From Martinezella dioscoreae (GTDB lineage: Bacteria; Pseudomonadota; Alphaproteobacteria; Rhizobiales; Rhizobiaceae), in assembly GCF_009176305.1 (NCBI RefSeq), contig NZ_BLAJ01000018.1:1-64000 (forward strand): 64,000 nucleotides of DNA. The letters run 5' to 3'. This document shows, piece by piece, positions 1-9,147 of this stretch. Both the position numbers and the translations under genes were made by a program. Below the pieces are notes generated by a model that was given only the letters and a program-made list of their open reading frames with translations, had not been told where the DNA came from and made no database searches. How positions within the stretch are numbered: position 1 is the first letter of the stretch; each line of letters starts with the position of its first letter.

Positions 1-398
1 CACGAGCGACGCGATTCAAGTCATCGTGGCATCGCGGCTTGGCCATCCCTTGCGGGGATGGGATCATCTGACGGAATATCCGTGCGATCAAACAGGCTTT
101 ACTTGCGTAGAACTCTCGAAAATTCTACATAAACCAATATTGAAAGTAAGATTATAGAACTTACCAAATAGTTCGTGCCGGCGGAAAAGCCGAGACATTA
201 AATTTCGCCAAAATGCCTTGTTTCAGCAACATTCAGAAATGTCAGTGGCGGCAACTGATGTAAAATCGTGGTCGATCAGCAGCTTGGCTCGAGCAGGCTT
301 TGGTCGCCCCGCATACCCGGCTTCGCCATGACGCCCCCAACACGAATGGCGAAGCCGGATTGCTTTCCGGCTCCGCCGTTGATTTTTTCCCCGAAATA
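1..398. other. Non-coding stretch downstream of macB-like gene
   Basis: No convincing gene is seen in this stretch. It is AT-richer than its surroundings around 110-190. The only clear structure is the hairpin at 317-358, listed separately. Short reading frames here lack ribosome binding sites and overlap the 3' end of the minus-strand permease gene, so they are not called. Confidence 0.5.
317..358 (-). terminator. Hairpin after efflux operon
   Basis: A perfect 13-bp inverted repeat (CCGGCTTCGCCAT at 317-329 and its complement at 346-358) lies about 40 bases past the stop of the minus-strand macB-like gene. No T-run follows on either strand, so it may be a transcript-stabilising or weak terminator hairpin and not a classical intrinsic terminator. 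Confidence 0.4.
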
Positions 399-2354
399 TC
401 AGTCTCTTGATAATGCCGCGACAGGGTCCAGCAATGATGCGTTGCGGGCTGGCAGGTAGCCGAAGGTCAGGCCGATCGCGCAGGAGCATGCGAAGGCCAG
501 AATGATCGAACTTGCGGAATAGACGAGCGTGAAGTTCGAGCCGAAATAGTTGAAAGCAAAACCAAAGCCAAGCGCCGTCGCGATGCCGAAAGCACCGCCC
601 AGCAGACATACGAGGATGGCTTCGATCAGGAACTGCTGGAGAATGTCGTGACGTCTCGCGCCGACTGCCATACGCACGCCGATCTCGGCGATACGTTCCG
701 ACACCGAGACGAGCATGATGTTCATGACACCGATACCTCCGACCAGCAGCGATATGACGGCGATCGCCGAGACGAGCAGGGTCATCGTCCGGGTCGTGCT
801 GGTAATGGTCTGACGAATATCGTCGGTATTGAGGATAAAGAAATCCTTGGTGCCATGGCGGAGCTCCAGAAACTGGGAGACGGCCGCCTCCGCGGCAACA
901 CTTTCGGTATTGTCGGCGACTCGTACCGTGACGCTGCGCAGCGACATATCGCCCAACAGGCGGGCTTGGACACCGGTATAGGGTAGATAGACGGAAAGAT
1001 TATCACTTGAGCCGAAGCCGCCTTGCTGGGAGGCGATGATGCCGATGATGCGCGCGGGAACCTTGCCGACGAGAATGGTTTGCCCAAGCGGATCGAGCCC
1101 CTGATCGGCGAACAAGGTCGCCGCCGTGTTCTGATCGATTACCGCATCCTGCGACAAGCGTTTCACGCTGTCCGCGTCGAAGAATCTGCCCATGATAAGT
1201 TTCGATCCCTTCACGGAAAAATACGCGTCTCCCACACCATTGATGAGGGCGTTCGCCTCCATCGAGCCGAATCGCACGGTGCTGCTGGTCGAGACGGTCG
1301 GTGTAACAGCCGCGACATAGGTCAATTTCGCCAAAGCATCGGCGTCGGCGACCACCAGGGTCTTGATGCGGCCGGAGCGCGTATCGCCGAAGCTCTTGCC
1401 GGGAAAGATTTCCAGCGTGTTGGTGCCGAGGCTATTGATATTTTCCAGAACCTTTCGCTGCGATCCCTCGCCGAGCGCGACGACGCTGACGACCGAGGCT
1501 ATGCCGATGATAATGCCGAGCATGGTCAGGAACGTGCGCAGCCGATGGGCCTTGAGTGCAAGGACCGCCATTCGGAAGGCTTCCGTCAGCCGGCCGGCCA
1601 TCTCCCGCCAGCTGGATTTGCCGAAGCCGGCCGCGGTAGCGGAGGCTCGCAATGCTGGAGCTTTGCAGTCTGCACGTCGATCGGCAACAATCCGTCCGTC
1701 GGAGATCTCGATGATGCGATCGGCACGCGCGGCGACATTCATGTCGTGGGTGACGATGACGACCGTGTGGCCCTCGCCATGGAGCTCGTCAAGAATACGC
1801 AGAACTTCCTCGCCGCTCTGCCGGTCAAGGGCGCCCGTGGGCTCGTCGGCAAGAATGACGTTGCCGTTATTCATCAGGGCGCGCGCGATCGAAACTCGCT
1901 GCTGCTGGCCGCCCGAAAGCTGGCCCGGGCGATGGCTGTTTCGTTCACTCATGCCGAGCCGCTCAAGAAGCGCTGCCGCGCGCGCTCGTCTTGTTTCACC
2001 TGACTGCCCGGCATAGATGGCCGGTACCTCGACATTGCCGATCGCCGTCAGCTCGGAAAGCAGATGATAGCGTTGAAAGATGAAGCCGAAATGCTCTCTG
2101 CGCAGTTTGGATAGCGCATCGCTCTCTAGGTGATGCGTCTCTTCGCCGGCGATCGCATACGTGCCGGAGGTCGGGCGGTCCAATAGACCGATGATGTTCA
2201 TCAGCGTGGATTTCCCCGAACCGGAAGGCCCGACGATCGCGACCATTTCGCCTTCGGTGATGGCAAGATCGACGTCCTGCAGGACTGCGATCGTGCGGTC
2301 CCCGGATTGATATTCGCGGCGCACGCGCTTCAGTTCGATAATCGGAGAAGGCAT
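399..2354 (-). CDS. macB: MacB-like ABC exporter, fused ATPase and permease
   Basis: This 651-residue protein has the MacB layout: an N-terminal ATPase domain (about 1-225) with Walker [10 protein letters not shown], signature LSGGQQQR and Walker [11 protein letters not shown], then one membrane segment near 265-290, a large periplasmic domain, and three C-terminal membrane segments from about 530. MacB proteins form the inner-membrane motor of tripartite efflux pumps that expel macrolides, peptides or siderophores from the periplasm. It starts 3 bases after the adaptor gene stops and is the last gene of an outer membrane factor-adaptor-permease operon. The exported substrate cannot be told from sequence. 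Confidence 0.9.
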   Translation of the reverse strand: MPSPIIELKRVRREYQSGDRTIAVLQDVDLAITEGEMVAIVGPSGSGKSTLMNIIGLLDRPTSGTYAIAGEETHHLESDALSKLRREHFGFIFQRYHLLSELTAIGNVEVPAIYAGQSGETRRARAAALLERLGMSERNSHRPGQLSGGQQQRVSIARALMNNGNVILADEPTGALDRQSGEEVLRILDELHGEGHTVVIVTHDMNVAARADRIIEISDGRIVADRRADCKAPALRASATAAGFGKSSWREMAGRLTEAFRMAVLALKAHRLRTFLTMLGIIIGIASVVSVVALGEGSQRKVLENINSLGTNTLEIFPGKSFGDTRSGRIKTLVVADADALAKLTYVAAVTPTVSTSSTVRFGSMEANALINGVGDAYFSVKGSKLIMGRFFDADSVKRLSQDAVIDQNTAATLFADQGLDPLGQTILVGKVPARIIGIIASQQGGFGSSDNLSVYLPYTGVQARLLGDMSLRSVTVRVADNTESVAAEAAVSQFLELRHGTKDFFILNTDDIRQTITSTTRTMTLLVSAIAVISLLVGGIGVMNIMLVSVSERIAEIGVRMAVGARRHDILQQFLIEAILVCLLGGAFGIATALGFGFAFNYFGSNFTLVYSASSIILAFACSCAIGLTFGYLPARNASLLDPVAALSRD

Positions 2355-2357
2355 GGG

Positions 2358-3677
2358 TCAGAACCCCATTGGAGGGGGAGGGCCACCACTGCTGCTCTTG
2401 GCGATCGTCGTGCTTGCCTCGCCGACCACGACATTCTCTCCTTCGGAGAGACCAGACAGGATTTCGGCGGAGACGTTGTCGTTGAGGCCGACCATGACGT
2501 TGCGGCGGATCCTCTTGCCATTGTCGCTCACGACCTGAACCGTGCGGGATCCTTCGGCGGATTTGCCGCCCAATGCGGAGGAAGGGATGGTGAGCACATT
2601 CTTGGCCTGTCCGAGAACGATGTGAACCTCCGCCGACATGTAGGTGCGAAAGTAGTTATCGGCGTTCGGCACTGCAAACACACCGTTGTAGTAGATCGCC
2701 GAGGTGGAGGATGACGATGTCGTGCTGCTGCTTGATGACGCTGTTGTGGACGATGAGGTGATGCTGCTGTCGCTGGTGATCGATTCAGGTGCCGGCTCGA
2801 TCGACTGCAATGTGGCCTCATACCGGGTATTCGGATCGCCAAGGATGGTGAAATAGATCGGTTGCCCCACCTTGACCTTGACGACATCGGCTTCGGAGAT
2901 CTCGGTGCGAACGATCATCGTATCGACTTGTCCGAGGATGACGATCGTCGGCGCCGATTGCGCCGCGTTCACCGTCTGGCCCTGCTGGTTGACGATGGCG
3001 AGCACCGTGCCGTCCATCGGCGCCGTGATGTGCGTGTAGGAAAGATTCGCGCGCGCGGTTTCCACCGCGACTTCGGCCGATGTGATTTGCGCGTCGAGAG
3101 CTGCAATTTGGGCGGTAATCTTCTTGACGTTCGCTTCCGCACTGTCGAGGTCCGCCTTGGAGCCTGCCTGGTTGCGGAATATCGCCTGCTGGCGAACGAG
3201 CGTCGTCTGTGCGTTTTCAAGATCGGCCTCGCTTTCCTGGCGCTGTGCCCTAACGTTCGCCAGGGAAGCTTGAGCGGTCTTCAGGTCGTTGCTCTGTGTG
3301 GTCGAGTCGATTTCGGCAACAAGGCTGTCCTTCTTGACGGTATCGCCAAGCTTGACATGAAGTGCCGTGATCCGACCGGAGACCTGCGCACCGACCGCAA
3401 CCAGCTTGATCGGCCTGAAGGTGCCGGATGCGAGCACGGCTTCCTCGACATTGCCCCGCATCACCGGCGCCGTGATGGCCGATGTCGTCTGCCTGCCGAA
3501 ATAGCCGTATCGGAAAGAAAGGAGGCCGATTACGGCAAGGGCAAGGAGACCCGCATAGAGCATGTGCCGCGGTCTGATACTCCGCTTTGGCAGCGCTCTG
3601 GCGGGAAGAGGGCTTGCGTCCTTGGCCCGTTTCGGGTTGACGGTCGGCGGTGTCTTATGTTCCAGGGTGTTCAGCAT
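2358..3677 (-). CDS. macA: MacA-like efflux adaptor (HlyD family)
   Basis: This protein of about 439 residues has one N-terminal membrane anchor (HMLYAGLLALAVIGLL), a biotinyl-lipoyl-like domain split by a long coiled coil (TTQSNDLKTAQASLANVR onward) and a beta-barrel domain, as in periplasmic adaptors linking MacB to a TolC-type channel. The start chosen is MLNTLEHK, 4 bases after the upstream stop; the longer frame to 3788 would overlap the channel gene by 107 bases. A run of about 30 mostly Ser and Thr residues sits before the segment SAIYYNGVFAVPN, where E. coli MacA has a short loop. Function is well supported; substrate unknown. Confidence 0.88.
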   Translation of the reverse strand: MLNTLEHKTPPTVNPKRAKDASPLPARALPKRSIRPRHMLYAGLLALAVIGLLSFRYGYFGRQTTSAITAPVMRGNVEEAVLASGTFRPIKLVAVGAQVSGRITALHVKLGDTVKKDSLVAEIDSTTQSNDLKTAQASLANVRAQRQESEADLENAQTTLVRQQAIFRNQAGSKADLDSAEANVKKITAQIAALDAQITSAEVAVETARANLSYTHITAPMDGTVLAIVNQQGQTVNAAQSAPTIVILGQVDTMIVRTEISEADVVKVKVGQPIYFTILGDPNTRYEATLQSIEPAPESITSDSSITSSSTTASSSSSTTSSSSTSAIYYNGVFAVPNADNYFRTYMSAEVHIVLGQAKNVLTIPSSALGGKSAEGSRTVQVVSDNGKRIRRNVMVGLNDNVSAEILSGLSEGENVVVGEASTTIAKSSSGGPPPPMGF

Positions 3678-3681
3678 GAGA

Positions 3682-5181
3682 TTATTTGACCTTGGCCAGA
3701 TGGGGACCCGTATCGGCGTCAACGACGACAGGCGTGGAGACATCGACCTGTCCGTCCCAACCTCCACCCAGCGCCTTGTTGAGTGCAATATAGTCGGTAG
3801 CGATCGATGCTCTGCTCTGGATCACGTTTTCTTCAGCGCTATAGAGCGAGCGTTCGGCATCCAGCACGTCGAGAAAGTCGATAACGCCGGCCTTGTTCAT
3901 GGTATGCGAGAGGTCCGAGGCCCGGCGGTAGGAGCTGCTGGAGGAGACGAGCTTGCCGTACTTCAGCCGTTCCTGGGTCAGCGATACGATAGCATTCTCG
4001 ACATCCTCCATGGCCGAAAGAACAGCCGATTGGTAGGCGATAAAATACTGATCCCGTTCGGCCTTGGCGACGTCCACGGCGGCCTTGAGCTGTCCGCCCT
4101 GGAAGATCGGTACCGTCAGAGTCGGGCCGAATGTCCATCCGATGGAGGACTTCTTTGCAAGATCGCCGATACTGGCTGCCGACGATGAAATGTCACCGGT
4201 CAGGGAGATCGAAGGATAACGATTGGCTTCGGCCTGACCGATCTTCGCTGTATATTGTGCAAGCTGCCGTTCTGCCAGACGAACATCCGGCCGCGAAATC
4301 AGAATATTGGCGGGAATGCCGACGGAGACATTCATCTTCGGGCTCGGAATCGGACCGCCGCCCTTGAGCCTGTCCTCAAGCGTGGCCGGAGGCTTGCCCA
4401 GCAGCACACCCAGGCGATGGACAGCTTCCGAATAGGAGATTTCGTAGGTTGGGATATCAGCCTCCGTGCTGTTAGCGAGCGCGTCAGCCTTGGCGGTATC
4501 GACGCCGGTGGCGCTGCCTGCCTGATATTCTGCATGGGTAAGAGCAGCACTTTCGCGCTGCGATGCGGCGGTGCGCTTGGCCAGATCGCGTAGCGCTTGA
4601 TATTCACGCGCCTGGACATAATAGGATGCGACATCGCCGATCAGGGTCAGCATGGTGTCGCGCAGCTGCTCATCCGCAGCATCGACGCCGTATTTCGCCG
4701 CTTCCGCGGCGCGCTTGTTGCCGCCGAAGAGATCGAGCTCCCAGCTGGCGTCGAACCCCCCGTCATACAATGTGGAAAAGGTTGCATCTGTCGTGCCGCC
4801 TTCTGCAGCCGACGTGCGTGTGCGTGCCGCGGAAGCCGTTGCCGATGCCGTTGGCAGCAATGCGCCCCTCTGCTCCCGATAGGTGGCGCGCGCTTCACGG
4901 ATCTTTGCCTTGGCTGTCGCAACGTCAAGATTGCTGGCGATCGCCTCCGCGATGAGCGCATCAAGGGTCGGATCCTTGAGCTGTTTCCACCATTGCGACA
5001 ATTGCGGGGTTTGCGAGGGCTTGCTTGTGGCCTTGCTGCCCCAATGCGTCGGCACGGCAAGGTCGGGTGTCTTATAATCCGGCCCTACGACACAGCCTGT
5101 CAATGTTCCGACGAATATGGCGGCAATGGCAATATTCGACGGTCCCGTGTTTGAGCGCAAACATATCGGCAAGATTTCCAT
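3682..5181 (-). CDS. NodT-family outer-membrane efflux lipoprotein
   Basis: An outer-membrane channel of the RND or NodT efflux type, about 499 residues. The chosen start MEILPICL gives a signal peptide ending in a lipobox (LTGC, about residues 27-30), then the typical motif CVVGPDYKTP. Paired OEP repeats with long helical stretches follow (AKAKIREARATYREQRG; AKAERDQYFIAYQSAV). The longer frame to 5361 adds a non-signal extension and is rejected. It is the first gene of the channel-adaptor-MacB operon, so it most likely forms the outer membrane exit duct. Channels of this RND-type class paired with a MacB motor are less usual than plain TolC. Confidence 0.88.
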   Translation of the reverse strand: MEILPICLRSNTGPSNIAIAAIFVGTLTGCVVGPDYKTPDLAVPTHWGSKATSKPSQTPQLSQWWKQLKDPTLDALIAEAIASNLDVATAKAKIREARATYREQRGALLPTASATASAARTRTSAAEGGTTDATFSTLYDGGFDASWELDLFGGNKRAAEAAKYGVDAADEQLRDTMLTLIGDVASYYVQAREYQALRDLAKRTAASQRESAALTHAEYQAGSATGVDTAKADALANSTEADIPTYEISYSEAVHRLGVLLGKPPATLEDRLKGGGPIPSPKMNVSVGIPANILISRPDVRLAERQLAQYTAKIGQAEANRYPSISLTGDISSSAASIGDLAKKSSIGWTFGPTLTVPIFQGGQLKAAVDVAKAERDQYFIAYQSAVLSAMEDVENAIVSLTQERLKYGKLVSSSSSYRRASDLSHTMNKAGVIDFLDVLDAERSLYSAEENVIQSRASIATDYIALNKALGGGWDGQVDVSTPVVVDADTGPHLAKVK

Positions 5182-5465
5182 CCCTGGCTTGTTGATGCAA
5201 TGCACTGGCCTCGATTGGGGCCAGGAAGACGTGGAGCGTGAGGGAGACCATCGCTTTTCCTCTGCGAAGAAGGAATGGCGGTGCTCACACGCCATTGGTC
5301 CGGGAGCGCCGGGCGGGGCGTTCCCGGACCATTCGGCCCGGCGAAGGGCCGCTCCTTCCAACCAACAGGGGCGTCCGGGGGGATCTCGATTGGCTGGAAG
5401 CGGAGAGGAAATGGTCTGTCGTGGTGAGGTGGAGGGTTTCGCCCAGAAAGACCCTCCATTGATGA

Positions 5466-6080
5466 TCAGTGGAACGGATGCGGGCCGGGAACGAGCGAGC
5501 GTTCCGCGTCCGCCAGTTTGGTGAGCTGATCGGCGTTCAACATGTTGCGCAGAGCCACAGCTTTGTCCTTGAGAGCCTTGGCCTTCGCGGCACGATCCAG
5601 TACGCGATCGGCTAGGCGCTCTCCGAAAAGTTGAGCTTGCCCGTCGCTCTGATGAGCAGCCTGGGACGCGGCATCGTCGTCGGGCGCCGGCAGGTCCGGC
5701 AGCTCGTTCTTTGCGGGAGTCAGGAGATCGATCAGGGCGCTGGTATAATCCCGCCAGGCGTCGAGCTGGTTACTGCGGACGCCGATCAAGGTTTCGAGCG
5801 CTGACAATTTTTCCGCGATCATCAGGGCCGGGTTCGGTCTATGTGGAGGCCCCGGGGGCATGGGCATACCCCCGCCAGAGGCCATCATCGGCCCTTCGGG
5901 ATGACGGTCCTGGAAATACCAGCCGTCCGATGGCGGGCCGACCGGACCCGGTTGCGCGGTCTCTGCGCCTGCAGGCTTTTGCTGCTGGGATTCGATTTCT
6001 GCACCGGCTGCATAAGCTGAAACGGTTGCACCGCCAATTGCCGTTACCAATAAAGCCGCGACGATAAGTCGTTTGTTCAT
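5466..6080 (-). CDS. Spy/CpxP-like periplasmic protein
   Basis: This 204-residue exported protein has a signal peptide ([26 protein letters not shown]), a Pro- and Gly-rich spacer to about residue 90, and a helical C-terminal half with [18 protein letters not shown] and [13 protein letters not shown], which match the LTxxQ-type repeats of Spy/CpxP periplasmic chaperones. The ATG at 6080 has a GAAGG ribosome site 8 bases upstream. It lies about 280 bases upstream of the efflux operon on the same strand and may belong to the same envelope- or metal-stress response. The assignment rests on overall pattern, not on a strict motif match. Confidence 0.7.
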   Translation of the reverse strand: MNKRLIVAALLVTAIGGATVSAYAAGAEIESQQQKPAGAETAQPGPVGPPSDGWYFQDRHPEGPMMASGGGMPMPPGPPHRPNPALMIAEKLSALETLIGVRSNQLDAWRDYTSALIDLLTPAKNELPDLPAPDDDAASQAAHQSDGQAQLFGERLADRVLDRAAKAKALKDKAVALRNMLNADQLTKLADAERSLVPGPHPFH

Positions 6081-6346
6081 AATCAATGCCTTCGCTACGA
6101 GTAACTGCAGCAAAAGCTAATGCGACCTTATGAATGCAATACGTCGATATGTTTCCTAACTTTTCCCGCAAGGGGAATATTGCGAATGAAGTTTGCTGAT
6201 GGCCTGGCAGCAATGCTTCATTACAATTTCCTCTATTGTCGCCTTAAAGTTCGACTTCCAGTGTAACAACAAGCGACATTCGGGTCGATCGCAGGTCGTA
6301 GATGGAGAGAGCTGTCGCTTGGCGGCGGCTCTCTCCACAGCGTTGG

Positions 6347-6508
6347 CTATTCCTTGCTTCCGGAAGCAGCAGATGTCGATTGATCCGCCTCCTTCAACGC
6401 GGCCGCACATTCCTCGCAGCACACTTCCACCGATTTGCCGCCGAGATTGACCTTGATGGTCTCGGCGCCGAGTTCGCAATCGCAAGCGGCACATGTGGTT
6501 CTCTTCAT
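6347..6508 (-). CDS. 53-residue cysteine-rich metal-binding protein
   Basis: This tiny protein (MKRTTCAACDCELGAE...) carries CAACDC near the N-terminus and CCEEC near residues 30-34, a TRASH- or YHS-like arrangement that suggests binding of one or two metal ions. The ATG at 6508 was preferred to an upstream frame because AGGA lies 9-10 bases before it and the domain begins directly. It sits between an AraC regulator that also has an N-terminal Cys/His cluster and a Spy-like protein, which hints at metal handling. The exact family and metal are unknown. Confidence 0.7.
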   Translation of the reverse strand: MKRTTCAACDCELGAETIKVNLGGKSVEVCCEECAAALKEADQSTSAASGSKE

Positions 6509-6590
6509 CTCATGATCCTTTCCTGATCGATCCCCTTGCCAGGGCAGGATCATAAGAGCACCGATCATCATGTCGGCGCTGTCGGAATCT

Positions 6591-7442
6591 TTAGCGAACC
6601 GCGTAGCGCTTGGGCTTCAACTGTGCGGAGCGCTGGAATTCTGCTGGCGTCAGGCCGTAGGTCTGTTTGAACGCGGCGCTGAAATGGCTATGGCTGGAAA
6701 ACCCGAGATCAAGCCCGAGCATGGTCAGGTCGTCATAGGAAGCGAGCAGATCGAGCGCGCGTGCCAGCCGAAGCCGCAGCTGATAGCGGTAAAGAGGGAT
6801 GGCTTCTACCTGCTGGAAGACCTGTGTCAGGTAGACGGGCGAGACGCCGACATCCCTGGCGATCTCTGCAAGCGTCCAGCGCCGTGCAAGATCGGACGAC
6901 AGAACGAGTTTTGCCCGGTCGACGAGCTTCTGCCGGCCGGAACTTGCGCCGGCCGCATGCGATGTCCGCTCGCCCAGAGAACGGCGCACCAAAGTCAACG
7001 CCAGTGTTTCGCCTTCGAGGCTCTCGGCTATATTGCGGCTGAGCCCATGGCGAAGCATAGCCACGAGCGCCTGTGCGCGGGGATCGATGCGTCGGCGCTG
7101 GCGGCGAAAGATAACGCTTTCACCGGATTGAACCTGTTCCTTCGGTGCAAGCTCCTGAAGAACGCTCTCGTCTATACTAAGATCGAGACAGGAATCACCG
7201 CCGTCAACAGGATGACTGATTCGATATTCCTGCCCGTTGTTGAAGAACAACACCTGGTTTGCTTCCGCAACAGTATCACTCTGGCCGACGTGGCGCTTGA
7301 AGACGCCACGATAGGGATAGACGAGGCTCGTCTTGTGGGCGCATTCCTCTCCGCTCTTATGCCGGCATTCGCCGTTACAGACGATATCGCGGATGACGAC
7401 GGTTTTCGTCTTCAGCAGCAAGGCGGTCGAAATTTCTGACAT
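6591..7442 (-). CDS. AraC-family transcriptional regulator
   Basis: This regulator has a C-terminal AraC DNA-binding domain with two helix-turn-helix motifs (WTLAEIARDVGVSPVYLTQVF and LDLGFSSHSHFSAAFKQTYG) and a roughly 165-residue N-terminal sensor domain. The sensor begins with an unusual cluster, CNGECRHKSGEECAH, with three Cys and two His that could bind a metal or sense redox. I start at 7442 (MSEISTALL) because GGGGAAG lies 8 bases upstream; the frame extends to 7508 but lacks a ribosome site there. It is transcribed toward the small Cys-rich protein and efflux genes, which are plausible targets. Confidence 0.85.
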   Translation of the reverse strand: MSEISTALLLKTKTVVIRDIVCNGECRHKSGEECAHKTSLVYPYRGVFKRHVGQSDTVAEANQVLFFNNGQEYRISHPVDGGDSCLDLSIDESVLQELAPKEQVQSGESVIFRRQRRRIDPRAQALVAMLRHGLSRNIAESLEGETLALTLVRRSLGERTSHAAGASSGRQKLVDRAKLVLSSDLARRWTLAEIARDVGVSPVYLTQVFQQVEAIPLYRYQLRLRLARALDLLASYDDLTMLGLDLGFSSHSHFSAAFKQTYGLTPAEFQRSAQLKPKRYAVR

Positions 7443-7510
7443 GCCGAACTTCCCCATCCCGGCGTTAACGCCCGTCGCACCAGCGGAGCTTAGCACATCC
7501 TGCGCCATTT

Positions 7511-7738
7511 TTAGTAGCGACTATAAATATGAACATCGCTCCCCTTCTGGCCTCGGGAAAGGCCAATGTCCTTCAACTGATCGTCCGACAGTTCCAGAAG
7601 CGCATTGCGGTTCCTGCGCTCGACCATCTTGCGTGCGAGCGTGCGTGCAAGGTCCTGCAACGCCGAAAAAGGCGAGCGTTGAGCCTTGCGGAAAGCGCCG
7701 GCCGGTTCGGAAGAGGTGATGATGTTTGTGGCTTGCAT
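7511..7738 (-). CDS. DUF1127 small protein
   Basis: A 75-residue protein ending in the DUF1127 core: Arg-rich helix RTLARKMVERRNRNALLEL, then SDDQLKDIGLSR. Such YjiS-like small proteins are common in rhizobia, and some bind RNA or affect phosphate or carbon metabolism; the function here is unknown. The start MQATNII (7738) gives the usual length, and the frame runs further upstream only as non-conserved sequence. It ends directly before the AraC gene on the same strand, so the two may share a transcript. Confidence 0.8.
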   Translation of the reverse strand: MQATNIITSSEPAGAFRKAQRSPFSALQDLARTLARKMVERRNRNALLELSDDQLKDIGLSRGQKGSDVHIYSRY

Positions 7739-7846
7739 GGCGATACTCCATCGGTTGCTTCGATGAGAGCAGTGAACCACTGGAGCCGTGTTCGCGCTGT
7801 CAGATAATTTAGCAATCGAACGCGGCTGCAGCCTTTCGGGAAAGTG

Positions 7847-7852
7847 ATTATA
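7847..7852 (-). promoter_or_regulatory. Candidate -10 box for DUF1127 gene
   Basis: The minus strand reads TATAAT here, about 105 bases before the DUF1127 start. The matching -35 region is poor (TTATGT at roughly the right distance), so only the -10 element is suggested. It would leave a leader of about 100 bases. Confidence 0.3.
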
Positions 7853-7962
7853 TTTGTATTTTCCTTGTCGACATAAGTCTTGCAGCAACGATAGTGTCGG
7901 CGCTGCTCCGCATGTTGCGACAATCACACTATGCAGGGCGACGATCATTAAGGAGAGTAGGA

Positions 7963-9108
7963 ATGTCGTGGCAACATCCAGTACCCCGGATCACTGCGGA
8001 GGAAAGACAACAGCGCCTTTCGAGTCTTCGAAAGCTGCTCGATGCAAAGGGATTGGCCGGCATGTTGCTCGGGCCGACCGAAAGCCTCCGCTACTTTACC
8101 GGTCTGGTCTGGCACGCGAGCGAGCGGTTTCTCGGCGCATTGGTGACGCCGACAGAACTCTACTACATCGTACCGGGCTTTGAGCGTAGCAGGGTGGAAA
8201 CCCTGCCGCATCTACCGGCCGAGATCCTGGAATGGCAGGAGGAAGAGAGCAGCGCGGCATTGATCGCCCGCTTGCTCGGAAATGCCGGCATCTTGGCGCT
8301 CGACGACAGCATGCCGCTTTATTTCTACAACGCCCTGGCGGCCGAGCTTGGAGCTGAAAGGCTTGTGAATGGCGGGCCGATCATCAATGGTATGCGCCGC
8401 ATCAAATCTCCGGCCGAAATCGCGCTCATTCAATATGCCATGAACCTGACGCTGGACGTACACAGACAGGCTCATGCCTTACTCAAGCCGGGAATTCGCG
8501 CATCGGAAGTCGTCGAATTCATCGACCGGCGGCATCGCGAGGCAGGCGCCGATGGCGGTTCGACCTTCTGCATCGTATCCTTCGGCGAAGCCACGTCCCT
8601 GCCGCACGGCGCAGATGGCGACCAGACGCTTGGCGAAGACGACGTCATTCTGGTGGATACGGGTACCCGCATCGACGGCTATCATTCCGACCTGACGCGG
8701 ACCTACAAGCTGAAGAGCGGCGATAGCGCCTTCGAGGATGCATGGGCGATCGAACGGGAGGCGCAGCAGGCCGTTTTCGACGCGGCAAAGCTGGGTGCTG
8801 CCTGCTCCAGCCTGGATGATGCGGCGCGCGCTGTACTCGCCAGACACTCGCTTGGCCCCGACTACGAGCTGCCGGGACTGCCGCATCGCGCCGGTCACGG
8901 CCTTGGCCTCGAAATTCACGAAGAGCCTTATATCGTGCGCGGCAACACGACGGTGCTGCAGGCGGGCATGTGCTTCTCAAACGAGCCGATGATCGTCTTT
9001 CCGAAGAAATTCGGCATCCGGCTCGAGGACCACATCTATATGGCGTCGGATGGGCCGCACTGGTTCACACAGCCGTCCAGCGGACCGACGGAGCCCTTTG
9101 CGAGCTGA
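7963..9108 (+). CDS. M24-family aminopeptidase P-like / Xaa-Pro peptidase
   Basis: This 381-residue protein has an N-terminal creatinase-like domain and a C-terminal pita-bread metallopeptidase domain. Expected metal ligands are visible: the two Asp of DTGTRIDGYHSDLT, His in HGLGLEIHEEP, and Glu in NEPMI and LEDH. Family members cleave N-terminal residues before proline or hydrolyse related substrates such as creatine. The start MSWQHPV (7963) has an AAGGAGAG site upstream; a GTG at 7894 in frame lacks one. It is convergent with the sugar-type ABC operon and may process imported peptides or an amide substrate, though its target is unclear. Confidence 0.88.
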   Translation: MSWQHPVPRITAEERQQRLSSLRKLLDAKGLAGMLLGPTESLRYFTGLVWHASERFLGALVTPTELYYIVPGFERSRVETLPHLPAEILEWQEEESSAALIARLLGNAGILALDDSMPLYFYNALAAELGAERLVNGGPIINGMRRIKSPAEIALIQYAMNLTLDVHRQAHALLKPGIRASEVVEFIDRRHREAGADGGSTFCIVSFGEATSLPHGADGDQTLGEDDVILVDTGTRIDGYHSDLTRTYKLKSGDSAFEDAWAIEREAQQAVFDAAKLGAACSSLDDAARAVLARHSLGPDYELPGLPHRAGHGLGLEIHEEPYIVRGNTTVLQAGMCFSNEPMIVFPKKFGIRLEDHIYMASDGPHWFTQPSSGPTEPFAS

Positions 9109-9120
9109 GAATTTCTAGAC

Positions 9121-9147
9121 AGGGCGGCCGTCAAGCCGCCCTTTTTC
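9121..9147 (+). terminator. Intrinsic terminator of M24 peptidase gene
   Basis: An 8-bp stem AGGGCGGC/GCCGCCCT with a 6-base loop is followed by TTTTT on the plus strand, just past the peptidase stop at 9108. It overlaps the last codons of the convergent ABC ATPase gene (stop at 9131). Confidence 0.75.

Noticed and set aside
317-358. Hairpin as a phage or integron attachment site
   Set aside because: No integrase gene, direct repeats or tRNA end is nearby.
1023-2003. 326-residue plus-strand reading frame
   Set aside because: Antisense to the macB-like gene; no known motif.
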